Source: Prevotellaceae bacterium (GTDB lineage Bacteria > Bacteroidota > Bacteroidia > Bacteroidales > UBA932). Taken from it: a DNA stretch of 13,336 nucleotides. The notes under the pieces were generated by a model. The model was not told where the DNA came from, did not search any database, and worked only from the letters and a program-made list of their open reading frames with translations. Of this stretch, positions 1 through 5,981 are shown one piece after another (the stretch's first letter is position 1; each line of letters begins with the position of its first letter). The stretch is from contig JAIRLT010000031.1 of NCBI GenBank assembly GCA_031259225.1, positions 1 through 13,336 on the forward strand, read 5' to 3'. The translations under genes and the position numbers were made by a program.

Positions 1-632
1 GTGCGTTGTTGGCAAAAGTGCGTAGCGTCAATCAATAAATCGCTTCCTTGATAAGGACAAAAAATGCCCGGACATTCCGTTTTGTCTTTTATAGTAGTTG
101 GCGTAATGGTTAATGCCGAAGTAGCAAGTGTTGTTCCGTTTACTGTTTGTTGGGTTGTACCATTGGAGGCTATCAATGTAAACGGCGGCGTACCTTTGAA
201 AGTATAAGTTCCGTTAGCTGCTGTTGCATTCGGCGGATAGTCGGATACATAGGCGCACCAGTTGAATTTTGTTTCGGCAATATTTAATTGTACAGTAACG
301 GTAGCGCTGTAATTGCCGCTATTGCCCTGCAACCAAAACCCCTGCCGGTTGCTGCCGTCATATGAAACAGATGCCGTAGGCGAGGCAGCGGAAACGGCGG
401 CACGTGTCCACGTGTTGCCCGAAGCCGTGTTATCGGCATTTACTTTAATGTAGTCCACCCACACCCATACTTTGGAAAGGTGCGTAGCATCCCGTGAGCC
501 GGCATTCCACCACACGCGGAAAGAAACGGTTTTATCAGTGTAATTTGCGCCTACCGGCTCGACATTTGTTACTTGTGCGTTTGCGGCAATGTTTACAAGC
601 ATTGCAAAAAGAAAGAAAATTTTTGTTCTCAT
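1..632 (-). CDS. Secreted FISUMP-family protein, 5' part only (paralogue 1)
   Basis: An open frame of 210 codons runs from the ATG at 630-632 off the left edge, so the C-terminus is missing. The first 20 residues are a signal peptide (basic MRTK, hydrophobic FFLFAML, cleavage after ANA before Q20). The mature part is a Thr/Asn-rich, probably beta-structured domain that aligns along its length with the proteins at 5982-7190 and 7692-8918: a W-V-W-V-D-Y segment near residue 55, then FNWCAY, SDYPPN, NGTYTFKGTPPF, and the hinge DKTECPGIFCPY. The FISUMP domain (Fib_succ_major, C-type-lectin-like fold) should follow just outside the window; that is inferred from the paralogues. The start fits because the signal peptide begins there and because upstream sequence is shared with paralogue 3 up to the ATG. 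It lies behind a leader of about 340 bases. Its function is unknown; an exported or surface protein is likely. Confidence 0.85.
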   Translation of the reverse strand, partial: MRTKIFFLFAMLVNIAANAQVTNVEPVGANYTDKTVSFRVWWNAGSRDATHLSKVWVWVDYIKVNADNTASGNTWTRAAVSAASPTASVSYDGSNRQGFWLQGNSGNYSATVTVQLNIAETKFNWCAYVSDYPPNATAANGTYTFKGTPPFTLIASNGTTQQTVNGTTLATSALTITPTTIKDKTECPGIFCPYQGSDLLIDATHFCQQR

Positions 633-652
633 AATTTTTTATTTTTTTATTG

Positions 653-740
653 TTATTATTTTGTAGCATCAGGGTTGTTTTCCAAACACAAACTTTTTCT
701 TATAAAACAACCCCTCGCTACGATTTTTTATTCGTTGCCA
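653..740 (-). repeat. 88-base inverted repeat, copy 1 (leader of paralogue 1)
   Basis: On the minus strand this segment matches 7587-7674 on the plus strand at 86 of 88 positions. It lies between the structured leader and the start codon in both genes. The match weakens beyond it, apart from looser similarity into the start codon and signal-peptide codons. Confidence 0.9.
663..721 (-). promoter_or_regulatory. Start-codon-proximal leader hairpin of paralogue 1
   Basis: GTAGC at 663-667 and GGGTTGTTTT at 672-681 pair with AAAACAACCC at 704-713 and GCTAC at 717-721, giving a 10-bp stem plus an outer 5-bp stem around a small internal loop. The 22-base loop includes the GTTTGTGTTTGG sequence seen in all three paralogue leaders. 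It ends about 30 bases before the ATG, so it could affect ribosome access; that role is inferred. Confidence 0.6.
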
Positions 741-810
741 ATTTATACTGGCTTTTATCTAATTTGTATATGTAATTATGTAAAAATAAAACGTGAACTG
801 ACATCTACTC

Positions 811-912
811 TTTCTAAAGGATCTGACAACCTAAAACCCAAAGCCGATACCAATCCACGTTGATATACGACTTCTATTCTTGCGGGTTTTTTAATTTGTC
901 AGATATTAGAAA
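811..912 (-). ncRNA. Structured leader RNA element of paralogue 1
   Basis: Read on the minus strand, three nested stems form in order: TTTCTAA with TTAGAAA, ATCTGACAA with TTGTCAGAT (9 bp), and AAAACCC with GGGTTTT. They are separated by short internal loops (one base opposite CC or CCT; ATTAA opposite AGG). An apical ATATC/GGTAT stem with one wobble pair closes a loop holding AACGTGGATT (852-861). The same order of stems, with different stem sequences, occurs at 5631-5750 and 7415-7521. A T-rich run follows about 25 bases after the 3' arm. It is best read as a cis-acting RNA in the FISUMP leader; I do not recognise a named family. Confidence 0.65.
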
Positions 913-950
913 CTTGAACAAAAGCCATTGAAATATTATTCAATTCCGGT

Positions 951-962
951 AAATAAAGAGCA
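951..962 (-). promoter_or_regulatory. boxA-like element in the leader of paralogue 1
   Basis: The minus strand reads TGCTCTTTATTT, starting 13 bases after the -7 box. It matches the rRNA-type boxA core (TGCTCTTTAACA in E. coli) over its first nine bases. Equivalent elements sit at 5571-5582 and 7382-7393. Antitermination by NusB/S10 is an inference from the motif and its position. Confidence 0.5.
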
Positions 963-974
963 TCAATAATACTG

Positions 975-1005
975 CAAATATAAGAACTTATTTTTTATCT
1001 GCAAA
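975..1005 (-). promoter_or_regulatory. Promoter of FISUMP paralogue 1
   Basis: On the minus strand a TTTG -33 box (1002-1005) and a TATATTTG -7 box (975-982) are 19 bases apart, matching the Bacteroidota sigma factor pattern. The spacer and flanks closely resemble the promoter at 7339-7369. Transcription would begin near 968 and give a leader of about 340 bases before the ATG at 632. Confidence 0.75.
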
Positions 1006-1023
1006 TTTTATTTGCATTTACTA

Positions 1024-1045
1024 CTTGAACTTACCTTGAACTTAC
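1024..1045. repeat. Perfect 11-base direct repeat upstream of the paralogue 1 promoter
   Basis: CTTGAACTTAC occurs twice head to tail at 1024-1034 and 1035-1045, about 20 bases upstream of the -33 box of paralogue 1. The position would suit an activator site, but no matching repeat is seen near the other two paralogue promoters. Apart from this, nothing further was identified between 1046 and 1149. Confidence 0.4.
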
Positions 1046-1149
1046 CTAACAAAAGGGAAAGAATATGGACAATACCCTTATTACCTTTTTAACAGCGTCG
1101 TTTCATCGCGCATAGCGCATTGCCCCGCCTTAATCCCTTAATTTCCCGG

Positions 1150-1860
1150 TCATGCTTTTTCCATTTCCGCCAGCAGGGGTTCGCCGCGATAACGCAGCAA
1201 TAGCTGCGCTACTGCCATAGCGTCTTTCTCGCAATAACGCACAATACGTTCCATGTTTTTTTCTTCGTAATAGACAGTCGCTACCCGGCTGCCGTCAATA
1301 TCGTCTTTGGGCGTGGGAATATCGAAGATAGCCGTCAGCAGGTCCAATGAACAAAAGTGCTTGTAGTCGCCGAATTTCCACAGTTCCATGGTATCGAGGA
1401 AGGGTACTTCCCAGGGCTTGCAGCCGGCAATGTCGAGGACTTTGGGCAGTGGCAGCCCGTTGATGAGCAGGCGGCGGGCGATATACGGAAAGTCAAATTC
1501 CTTGCCGTTGTGGGCGCACAGTTGCGCACTTTTCTTTCGCGCAAGAAAAGTATGCAACAAGTGACAAAACTGTAGCAGCAATTGTTTTTCATCATCCCCA
1601 AAAAATGATTTCACGCGAAAAACTTTCTTTTCCTTATGCGTCCGCACGAACCCCGCCGAGATGCAAATAATTTTCCCAAATTCCGCCCAAATACCGGCGC
1701 GTTCATAAATGCTTTCCGCTGTTTGGTCTTGGGTGCGCAAATACGCCGATTTCTTTTCCCATAATGTTTTCATGCGCTCCGGCAAATCTTTGTACGACGC
1801 GGCTTGTGGAACGGTTTCCACATCCATGAAGAGAATATTTTCAATATTTACGCGGTTCAT
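1150..1860 (-). CDS. PolB-like predicted 3'-5' exonuclease (DnaQ-like fold)
   Basis: A 236-residue cytoplasmic protein with the DEDD exonuclease motifs. Exo I is MDVETVP (D13 and E15 as metal ligands), Exo II is AHNGKEFDFPYIARR (N118, D123), and Exo III is YCEKD (Y209, D213, the YxxxD type). This arrangement and length fit the family of stand-alone exonucleases related to the proofreading domain of family-B polymerases (DNA_pol_B_exo2). Such proteins are expected to trim single-stranded or 3'-protruding nucleic acid; the natural substrate is not known to me. It lies 107 bases downstream of the cardiolipin synthase gene on the same strand and no convincing promoter was seen in the gap, so co-transcription is possible. 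All expected catalytic acids are present. Confidence 0.85.
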   Translation of the reverse strand: MNRVNIENILFMDVETVPQAASYKDLPERMKTLWEKKSAYLRTQDQTAESIYERAGIWAEFGKIICISAGFVRTHKEKKVFRVKSFFGDDEKQLLLQFCHLLHTFLARKKSAQLCAHNGKEFDFPYIARRLLINGLPLPKVLDIAGCKPWEVPFLDTMELWKFGDYKHFCSLDLLTAIFDIPTPKDDIDGSRVATVYYEEKNMERIVRYCEKDAMAVAQLLLRYRGEPLLAEMEKA

Positions 1861-1967
1861 ATGACTTCCTGTTTATTTATGGTTTTACCTGCCGGCAGAA
1901 CTGTGTTTGCAGTTTATTTATCCATCCGTCTTCACCTGTTTTCACCCCTTTTACCCACCTTCACCGG

Positions 1968-3437
1968 TTATAGTAATGGGCTGCACAGGCGCGCCAGCGC
2001 TTCTTTCATTTTCGACCAGCCGCTGCGTTTGTTCCACCAACGCAAGCGCACCAGCCGGCTATAGCTCATATCTTCGTGGAACCGGGCTTCCAGTTTCCGG
2101 GTAACCTCTTCATCGTAAATCAACGAAATAATCTCGAAATTGTGTTCAAAACTGCGTATATCCATATTCGCAGAGCCTACTGCCGCAAAGTATCCGTCCA
2201 CCATCATCACTTTGGAATGATTGAAGCCTTTTTGGAACAGGTATATTTTTATGCCGGCTTCGAGCAATTCCGAAAAGTAAGAACGCGTGCCGGAATAAAC
2301 CAATTTGGAATCGGAGCGCGCCGGAATAATCAGGCGAACATCAACGCCGCTCAGCGACGCTGTCTTGATGGCGGTGAGGATACTTTCGTTCGGCGTAAAA
2401 TAAGGCGTGGTAATATAGATGTGGTCTTTTGCCTGCACAATCGCCGCAAAGTATGCTTGCATCACGCTTGCCCAGTCGCTGTCGGGACCGGAAGCCGCGA
2501 TTTGCATCGGGCAGGCGGCGTGTTTTTTGCCCACGGGATAATAGCGTTTGCGTTGCCCCAATTGTTTTTTCGTTATAAAATACCAGTCCAGTAAAAAAAT
2601 AGCTTGCAGGAACGGTACGGCGTCGCCTTCAATACGCATGTGCGTATCGCGCCATGCACCGAACTTGCCGCCGGTTACATAACGGTCTGCCACATTGATC
2701 CCCCCCATGAAACCGATATATCCGTCCACCACCAGGATTTTCCGGTGGTTGCGGTAATTCACTTTCGTGCCGCTCCTGTGCAGGAGATGCACCTTGGCAA
2801 AAGGAAATATTTCCACGCCTTCCTGCCGGAGCGACCGCACATATTTTTTAGACAGGTTCCAACTGCCTACATCGTCGTAAATCACGCGTATTTCCACGCC
2901 TTCACGCGCTTTCCGTATCAACACATTCTTTATTTCATTGCCTATTTCATCGTCTTCGATGATGTACGATTCAAGGTGAATGGTATCGTTTGCCTGCTCC
3001 ATGGCTGCTTTCATTGCCGCGAGCGTGGTTTCACCGTCGTGGTAAATATCCACCTGATTGTATTCGGTAAAAATTGCCTTGCTGTTATTGAGCAACAGGG
3101 TAATGATATTTTTGCAGCGTTCCACCGACAGCGGATATTGCCCCGCCTTGTGGAACATGGCAATTTGCTGTTTGCTCAATTGGTCGATGACCAGCAAATC
3201 GCGAATTTCTTTCAAACTGAATATTTTTTCTTTCCGGTAATTTTGCCCTAAGAAAATATAAAATATCAACCCTACAAAAGGGAGTGCAATCAGTACGATA
3301 CTCCATGAAATAGTTTTGGTAGGGTCTAATTTTTTGCCTACCATGAAAAATATCACCCACAATGCAGTGATGTAATACAACGCCGAAAGGAGTTCGTACC
3401 AATACATGTACAGGAAATCACACAGGGCAAATGTCAT
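1968..3437 (-). CDS. cls: Cardiolipin synthase (phospholipase D family)
   Basis: A 489-residue membrane enzyme that joins two phosphatidylglycerol molecules into cardiolipin and glycerol. Two N-terminal hydrophobic segments (about residues 14-33 and 44-64) anchor it. Two phospholipase D HxKxxxxD motifs follow: H231, K233, D238 in the first half and H407, K409, D414 in the second, each followed by a conserved Gly/Ser-rich turn (GFMGG and GSANMD). Length and layout match bacterial ClsA-type enzymes. The start at 3437 gives a short polar N-terminus; Met11 is an alternative that would still keep both membrane segments. It is divergent from the FAH-family gene, with the two promoters overlapping between 3511 and 3566, and may be co-transcribed with the exonuclease gene downstream. 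Nothing is truncated. Confidence 0.93.
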   Translation of the reverse strand: MTFALCDFLYMYWYELLSALYYITALWVIFFMVGKKLDPTKTISWSIVLIALPFVGLIFYIFLGQNYRKEKIFSLKEIRDLLVIDQLSKQQIAMFHKAGQYPLSVERCKNIITLLLNNSKAIFTEYNQVDIYHDGETTLAAMKAAMEQANDTIHLESYIIEDDEIGNEIKNVLIRKAREGVEIRVIYDDVGSWNLSKKYVRSLRQEGVEIFPFAKVHLLHRSGTKVNYRNHRKILVVDGYIGFMGGINVADRYVTGGKFGAWRDTHMRIEGDAVPFLQAIFLLDWYFITKKQLGQRKRYYPVGKKHAACPMQIAASGPDSDWASVMQAYFAAIVQAKDHIYITTPYFTPNESILTAIKTASLSGVDVRLIIPARSDSKLVYSGTRSYFSELLEAGIKIYLFQKGFNHSKVMMVDGYFAAVGSANMDIRSFEHNFEIISLIYDEEVTRKLEARFHEDMSYSRLVRLRWWNKRSGWSKMKEALARLCSPLL

Positions 3438-3510
3438 CTGTTATAAAAAAAGCCGGATGGCACGGTATGCAACGTCAAGCGTATCGGGACACCCGTATAG
3501 TTTACAGGTA

Positions 3511-3543
3511 CAAAAATACGAAAATTAAAATATATTTGTTCAA
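3511..3543 (-). promoter_or_regulatory. Probable promoter of cls
   Basis: On the minus strand TATTTTTG (3511-3518) fits the TAnnTTTG -7 box. A TTG at 3541-3543 could be the -33 box, but at 22 bases the spacer is a little long. It overlaps the oppositely oriented promoter of the FAH-family gene, so the two may compete. The leader would be about 70 bases. Confidence 0.45.
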
Positions 3544-3566
3544 GCGGCAATGATTTCCTACTTTTG
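3535..3566 (+). promoter_or_regulatory. Promoter of the FAH-family gene
   Basis: TTTG at 3535-3538 and TACTTTTG at 3559-3566 are separated by 20 bases, a good match to the Bacteroidota consensus. Transcription would start near 3572, which rules out the in-frame ATG at 3550 and points to the ATG at 3589 as the real start, with a leader of only about 15-20 bases. Confidence 0.7.
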
Positions 3567-3588
3567 TACCCACGTCTGTTTGATTTGC

Positions 3589-4170
3589 ATGAAACTTATA
3601 TTTATCACCTTCCCTCCGGAACAGTTGCCACCGCCGGCTTTCTTCTTCAAGCCCGACACTGCGCTGTTGCGCAATAACCAGCCGTTTTTTTTACCCGATT
3701 ATACGCAAGACTTGCGAGCCACGTTGTCGTTAGTATTGCGCATAAGCCGTTTGGGGCGCAGTATCGGGGCGCCTTTTGCCGCACGCTACTTCGACGCCGT
3801 AGGCGTGGGAATGGATATTTTTGCACATGATTTACGGCAAAAATATCTCCTCGCCCACCAGCCGGCAGACGGCGCCCATGCGTTTGATTACGCCGCGCCC
3901 ATCAGCGCCGGATGGATTCCGGCGGCAGAAATTCCGGCAATAAAAGATTGTGCATTGTGTTGGTCGTTGAATGGGGAAAAAACTGTGCAAAACGCCGCTA
4001 TCGCTTACACGCCGGAGGATATAATACCGCATGTATCGCAATTTATCACGCTCAAAATCGGTGATTACATTTTTATCAACACCTCTCTTACGAGCGGCAC
4101 ATTGCATCCGGGCGACCGGCTGCAAGCTTTCCTGAACGGCAATGAAATGCTGAAAGTAGAAATCCGCTAA
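3589..4170 (+). CDS. FAH-family (fumarylacetoacetate hydrolase-like) protein, probable loss of metal ligands
   Basis: A 193-residue protein starting MKLIFITFPPEQ. It resembles the short FAH-family proteins of Bacteroidales: FFFKPDTALL near the N-terminus, PFFLPDY, the RISRLG strand, ARYFDAVGVGMDIFAHDLRQK, and ITLKIGDYIFINT near the C-terminus. Active family members use a divalent metal held by two Glu in a YExE segment and one Asp in a GxD segment. Here the segment before RISRLG reads RATLSLV, so by my alignment both Glu are replaced by Thr and Ser, while the Asp in VGMD is kept. The Lys usually before GFD and the TGTP loop also differ (HAFD, INTS). It may be a non-catalytic or repurposed member. 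The longer in-frame start at 3550 lies inside the promoter and is rejected. It converges on folA. Confidence 0.75.
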   Translation: MKLIFITFPPEQLPPPAFFFKPDTALLRNNQPFFLPDYTQDLRATLSLVLRISRLGRSIGAPFAARYFDAVGVGMDIFAHDLRQKYLLAHQPADGAHAFDYAAPISAGWIPAAEIPAIKDCALCWSLNGEKTVQNAAIAYTPEDIIPHVSQFITLKIGDYIFINTSLTSGTLHPGDRLQAFLNGNEMLKVEIR

Positions 4171-4276
4171 ACGGGGCGCTTCGCACAGAACACGGGGCAT
4201 GGAGCACGGACAGTAATAGGTATTAGCCGCATGTACCGTTTTAACAAGTACACTTCCGTCCGGCGCCCTTAAATCT

Positions 4277-4759
4277 TTAAATCTTCCTGTACACAACAAA
4301 AGAAAAGGGATAAGGGAAAGCCTTGCCATTCGGGAAATCCTGCCGGGATATTTCCTCCCAACAATGCCTGTCAATTTCCGGGAAAAAGGTATCGCCTTCA
4401 TAGTCGGCATGCACTTCGGTAAGGTAAAGGCGGTGCGCCAGCGGCAAAGCTTCGCGGTAAATGCTGCCGCCGCCAATGATAAAAACTTCCGCATCGTTCC
4501 GGCACTGCGATATGGCGGCGTTTAAGCCCGGCGCCACGCTAACATGGCTTTCCGGCGTTAGCGTACGGCTAATAACAATATTGGTACGGTTGGGCAACGG
4601 CTTCCCGATAGATTTAAATGTCTTGCGCCCCATAATCACCGTATGCCCCGAAGTGATTTGTTTAAAATAACGCAAGTCTTCGGAAATATGCCACAGGAGC
4701 CGGTTATTTTTGCCAATCGCCCGGTTCCGCGCCACTGCTACAATAATAGAGAGGGTCAT
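4277..4759 (-). CDS. folA: Dihydrofolate reductase
   Basis: A 160-residue cytoplasmic enzyme that reduces dihydrofolate to tetrahydrofolate with NADPH, for thymidylate, purine and amino-acid synthesis. Visible family features are AIGKNNRLLWHISEDL (W23 and the substrate-protonating acidic D28), MGRKTFKSIG (residues 43-52, NADPH binding), PLPNRTNIVISR, and the second cofactor loop IIGGGSIY (94-101), followed by YLTEV and a D-T-F-F-P segment. Length is typical of chromosomal enzymes. The usual Bacteroidales neighbour thyA is not in this window. It lies 106 bases downstream of the flavin-reductase-like gene on the same strand and has a possible promoter of its own at 4782-4812. The convergent gap 4171-4276 shows no clear terminator. 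Confidence 0.96.
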   Translation of the reverse strand: MTLSIIVAVARNRAIGKNNRLLWHISEDLRYFKQITSGHTVIMGRKTFKSIGKPLPNRTNIVISRTLTPESHVSVAPGLNAAISQCRNDAEVFIIGGGSIYREALPLAHRLYLTEVHADYEGDTFFPEIDRHCWEEISRQDFPNGKAFPYPFSFVVYRKI

Positions 4760-4781
4760 GTGAGGAAAGAGTTAGAGAAGT

Positions 4782-4812
4782 TAAATGTAGTTAGATAAAT
4801 TAGGAATGGCAA
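4782..4812 (-). promoter_or_regulatory. Possible promoter of folA
   Basis: On the minus strand TTG (4810-4812) and TACATTTA (4782-4789) are 20 bases apart. The -7 box differs from TAnnTTTG only at its last base. The leader would be short, about 15-20 bases. Confidence 0.4.
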
Positions 4813-4865
4813 CCGCTGTGGATATAGTAACTGTGTTTATCGTATTTTTTCACCGTTTCACCATT

Positions 4866-5450
4866 CTACCGTTTTTCCCACACATGGAGGATTTCTCCGA
4901 TATACATTTTATGAAAATCATTGGTGGGATAGATGCGGGCAGGTATTTCATCGGTGATGAATTTTCCGGCGTCGAAGAAATCTGCATAAATTTTCCGGCA
5001 TTCGATAATCAGCCGTGCTTCTTCAAACGCTACATTGCCGCTTTCCAGTACGCGTGGCGTCAATCCGGCTTTTTCCACTTTATTTACGTCGCGTCCCGAA
5101 AGGGTGCCGCAAATTTGTAAGGCTTCGCGGTATTGTTCATCAAAGAAACAGAGCGTAAAATAGTCCTGCGCTTCGGTAAATTCAAATGTATAGCGTTGCG
5201 GACGCACGAAACAAAACGCCACCGGTTTGTTCCACAAATGTCCCAGTGTGCCCCAACTCGCGGTCATGGTATTAAATTTTTCCTGCGTACCGGCTGTTAT
5301 CAACATCCAGTCATTGGACATGACCTGTATGATATTTCCGGGAATTTCCTTACTGTCGATTTCGGTAAATGTTTTCATAGGCTCGTTTATTACGTTGTTC
5401 TGGCACGCTATCAGTAATAGGGTTGCGGCGCTTATTAAAATTTTTTTCAT
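4866..5450 (-). CDS. Flavin reductase-like domain protein with lipoprotein signal
   Basis: A 194-residue protein. Residues 1-16 form a lipoprotein signal peptide (MKKIL, hydrophobic stretch, lipobox LIAC with the lipidated Cys16). From about residue 25 it is a flavin-reductase-like FMN-binding split barrel, with NDWMLITAG, FNTMTASWG (59-67), LWNKPVAF, VRPQRYTFEF, SGRDVNK and MYIGEI near the C-terminus, all typical of the flavoredoxin/flavin reductase family. Most homologues are cytoplasmic and would start at an internal Met (residue 25, MKTFTEID); here the upstream 24 codons are open, in frame and encode a proper export signal, so a periplasmic, membrane-anchored flavoprotein is likely. An in-frame ATG at 5483 falls inside the -7 box and cannot be the start. 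Electron donor and substrate are unknown. It is divergent from the FISUMP gene at 5982. Confidence 0.82.
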   Translation of the reverse strand: MKKILISAATLLLIACQNNVINEPMKTFTEIDSKEIPGNIIQVMSNDWMLITAGTQEKFNTMTASWGTLGHLWNKPVAFCFVRPQRYTFEFTEAQDYFTLCFFDEQYREALQICGTLSGRDVNKVEKAGLTPRVLESGNVAFEEARLIIECRKIYADFFDAGKFITDEIPARIYPTNDFHKMYIGEILHVWEKR

Positions 5451-5480
5451 GTTGCGTATTATTTTTTGGTTTGAATGGGA

Positions 5481-5488
5481 CAAATTTA
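5481..5488 (-). promoter_or_regulatory. -7 box of the flavin reductase-like lipoprotein gene
   Basis: The minus strand reads TAAATTTG, a full TAnnTTTG match, placing transcription start near 5474 and a leader of about 25 bases before the ATG at 5450. The -33 region is only T-rich and has no clear TTTG. It lies back to back with the plus-strand FISUMP promoter that begins at 5526. Confidence 0.5.
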
Positions 5489-5525
5489 CAACTTTCTATC
5501 GAAGTAAAAAATTTTTCAATAAAAA

Positions 5526-5556
5526 TTTGTAAATAAAAAATAAAGTAATAAATTTG
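5526..5556 (+). promoter_or_regulatory. Promoter of FISUMP paralogue 2
   Basis: TTTG at 5526-5529 and TAAATTTG at 5549-5556 with a 19-base spacer. It lies in a 69-base segment (5492-5560) that matches 7305-7373 at 62 positions, so the whole promoter has been duplicated with paralogue 3. Transcription from near 5562 gives a leader of about 420 bases. Confidence 0.78.
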
Positions 5557-5570
5557 TACCCTTAATCAAT

Positions 5571-5582
5571 CGCTCTTTGAAA
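5571..5582 (+). promoter_or_regulatory. boxA-like element in the leader of paralogue 2
   Basis: CGCTCTTTGAAA begins 15 bases after the -7 box. It matches TGCTCTTTAACA, the E. coli rRNA boxA, at 9 of 12 positions, and has its counterparts at 951-962 and 7382-7393. Confidence 0.5.
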
Positions 5583-5630
5583 TATTAAGAATGATATTGT
5601 AAAAATTTAGCTTTAACTTTTATTCTGCCG

Positions 5631-5750
5631 GTAATTCGCAACTTGGAAATTTCAACAGTGCAGGAATATAAGGAGAAGCAACCTTGCTGGGAGAGGAATG
5701 TGGGTTGTTATACTTATATGCACTGTGGGTTTTCCAAGACCTCGAATTAC
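5631..5750 (+). ncRNA. Structured leader RNA element of paralogue 2
   Basis: A long interrupted hairpin with perfect nested stems: GTAATTCG/CGAATTAC (5631-5638 with 5743-5750), CTTGGAAA/TTTCCAAG, CAGTGCA/TGCACTG, ATATAAG/CTTATAT, and an apical CAACC/GGTTG. Small internal loops (CAA opposite ACCT; TTTCAA opposite TGGGT) separate them. The apex carries AATGTGGGTT (5697-5706), the equivalent of the AACGTGGATT in the other two leaders. It is the largest of the three copies at 120 bases. A T-rich run (TTTTAATTTTTT) lies about 25 bases downstream, so termination there is conceivable. No open frame is present in this part of the leader. Confidence 0.7.
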
Positions 5751-5882
5751 GTAAGTATGGCGCTCATGTCCTCTTTTAATTTTTTAAGTGAATAAGGAAT
5801 TAAGCATAGTAAAAGTTGAAAAATGACATAGCAGAAAGTGTTATCGGAATATTCTGCAATAATTAGCAGCAACATTTAAAAT

Positions 5883-5948
5883 GTAGCGCGGGGTTGTTTT
5901 ATGAAATGTTTGTATTTGGCAAGTTATTTCAAAATAGCCCGAAACAAC
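5883..5948 (+). promoter_or_regulatory. Start-proximal conserved leader segment of paralogue 2 (degenerate hairpin)
   Basis: GTAGCG, GGGGTTGTTTTAT and GTTTGTATTTGG occur in the same order as in the hairpins at 663-721 and 7606-7664. Only GTTGTTT (5894-5900) with AAACAAC (5942-5948) still pairs, and the outer GTAGC stem is lost. The remaining leader between 5751 and 5882 is AT-rich and shows nothing clear. Confidence 0.45.
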
Positions 5949-5981
5949 TAAAAAATAATAACAAATAAACAATAAAAAATA

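Noticed and set aside
573..863. Plus-strand open frame of 96 codons over the leader of paralogue 1, similar in translation to a minus-strand frame at 7566-7757.
   Set aside because: Both are antisense to the same non-coding leader and signal-peptide codons. Their protein similarity is a by-product of the 88-base inverted repeat, and neither has codon use or a domain of its own.
2076..3251. Two long plus-strand open frames (172 and 215 codons) opposite cls.
   Set aside because: They are shadow frames of the cls coding sequence, rich in His, Phe and Arg, with no recognisable domain.
5563..5790. The structured leader as a 6S RNA.
   Set aside because: Three copies each linked to a paralogous gene, and the folded form is a chain of short stems with small loops rather than one large central bubble.
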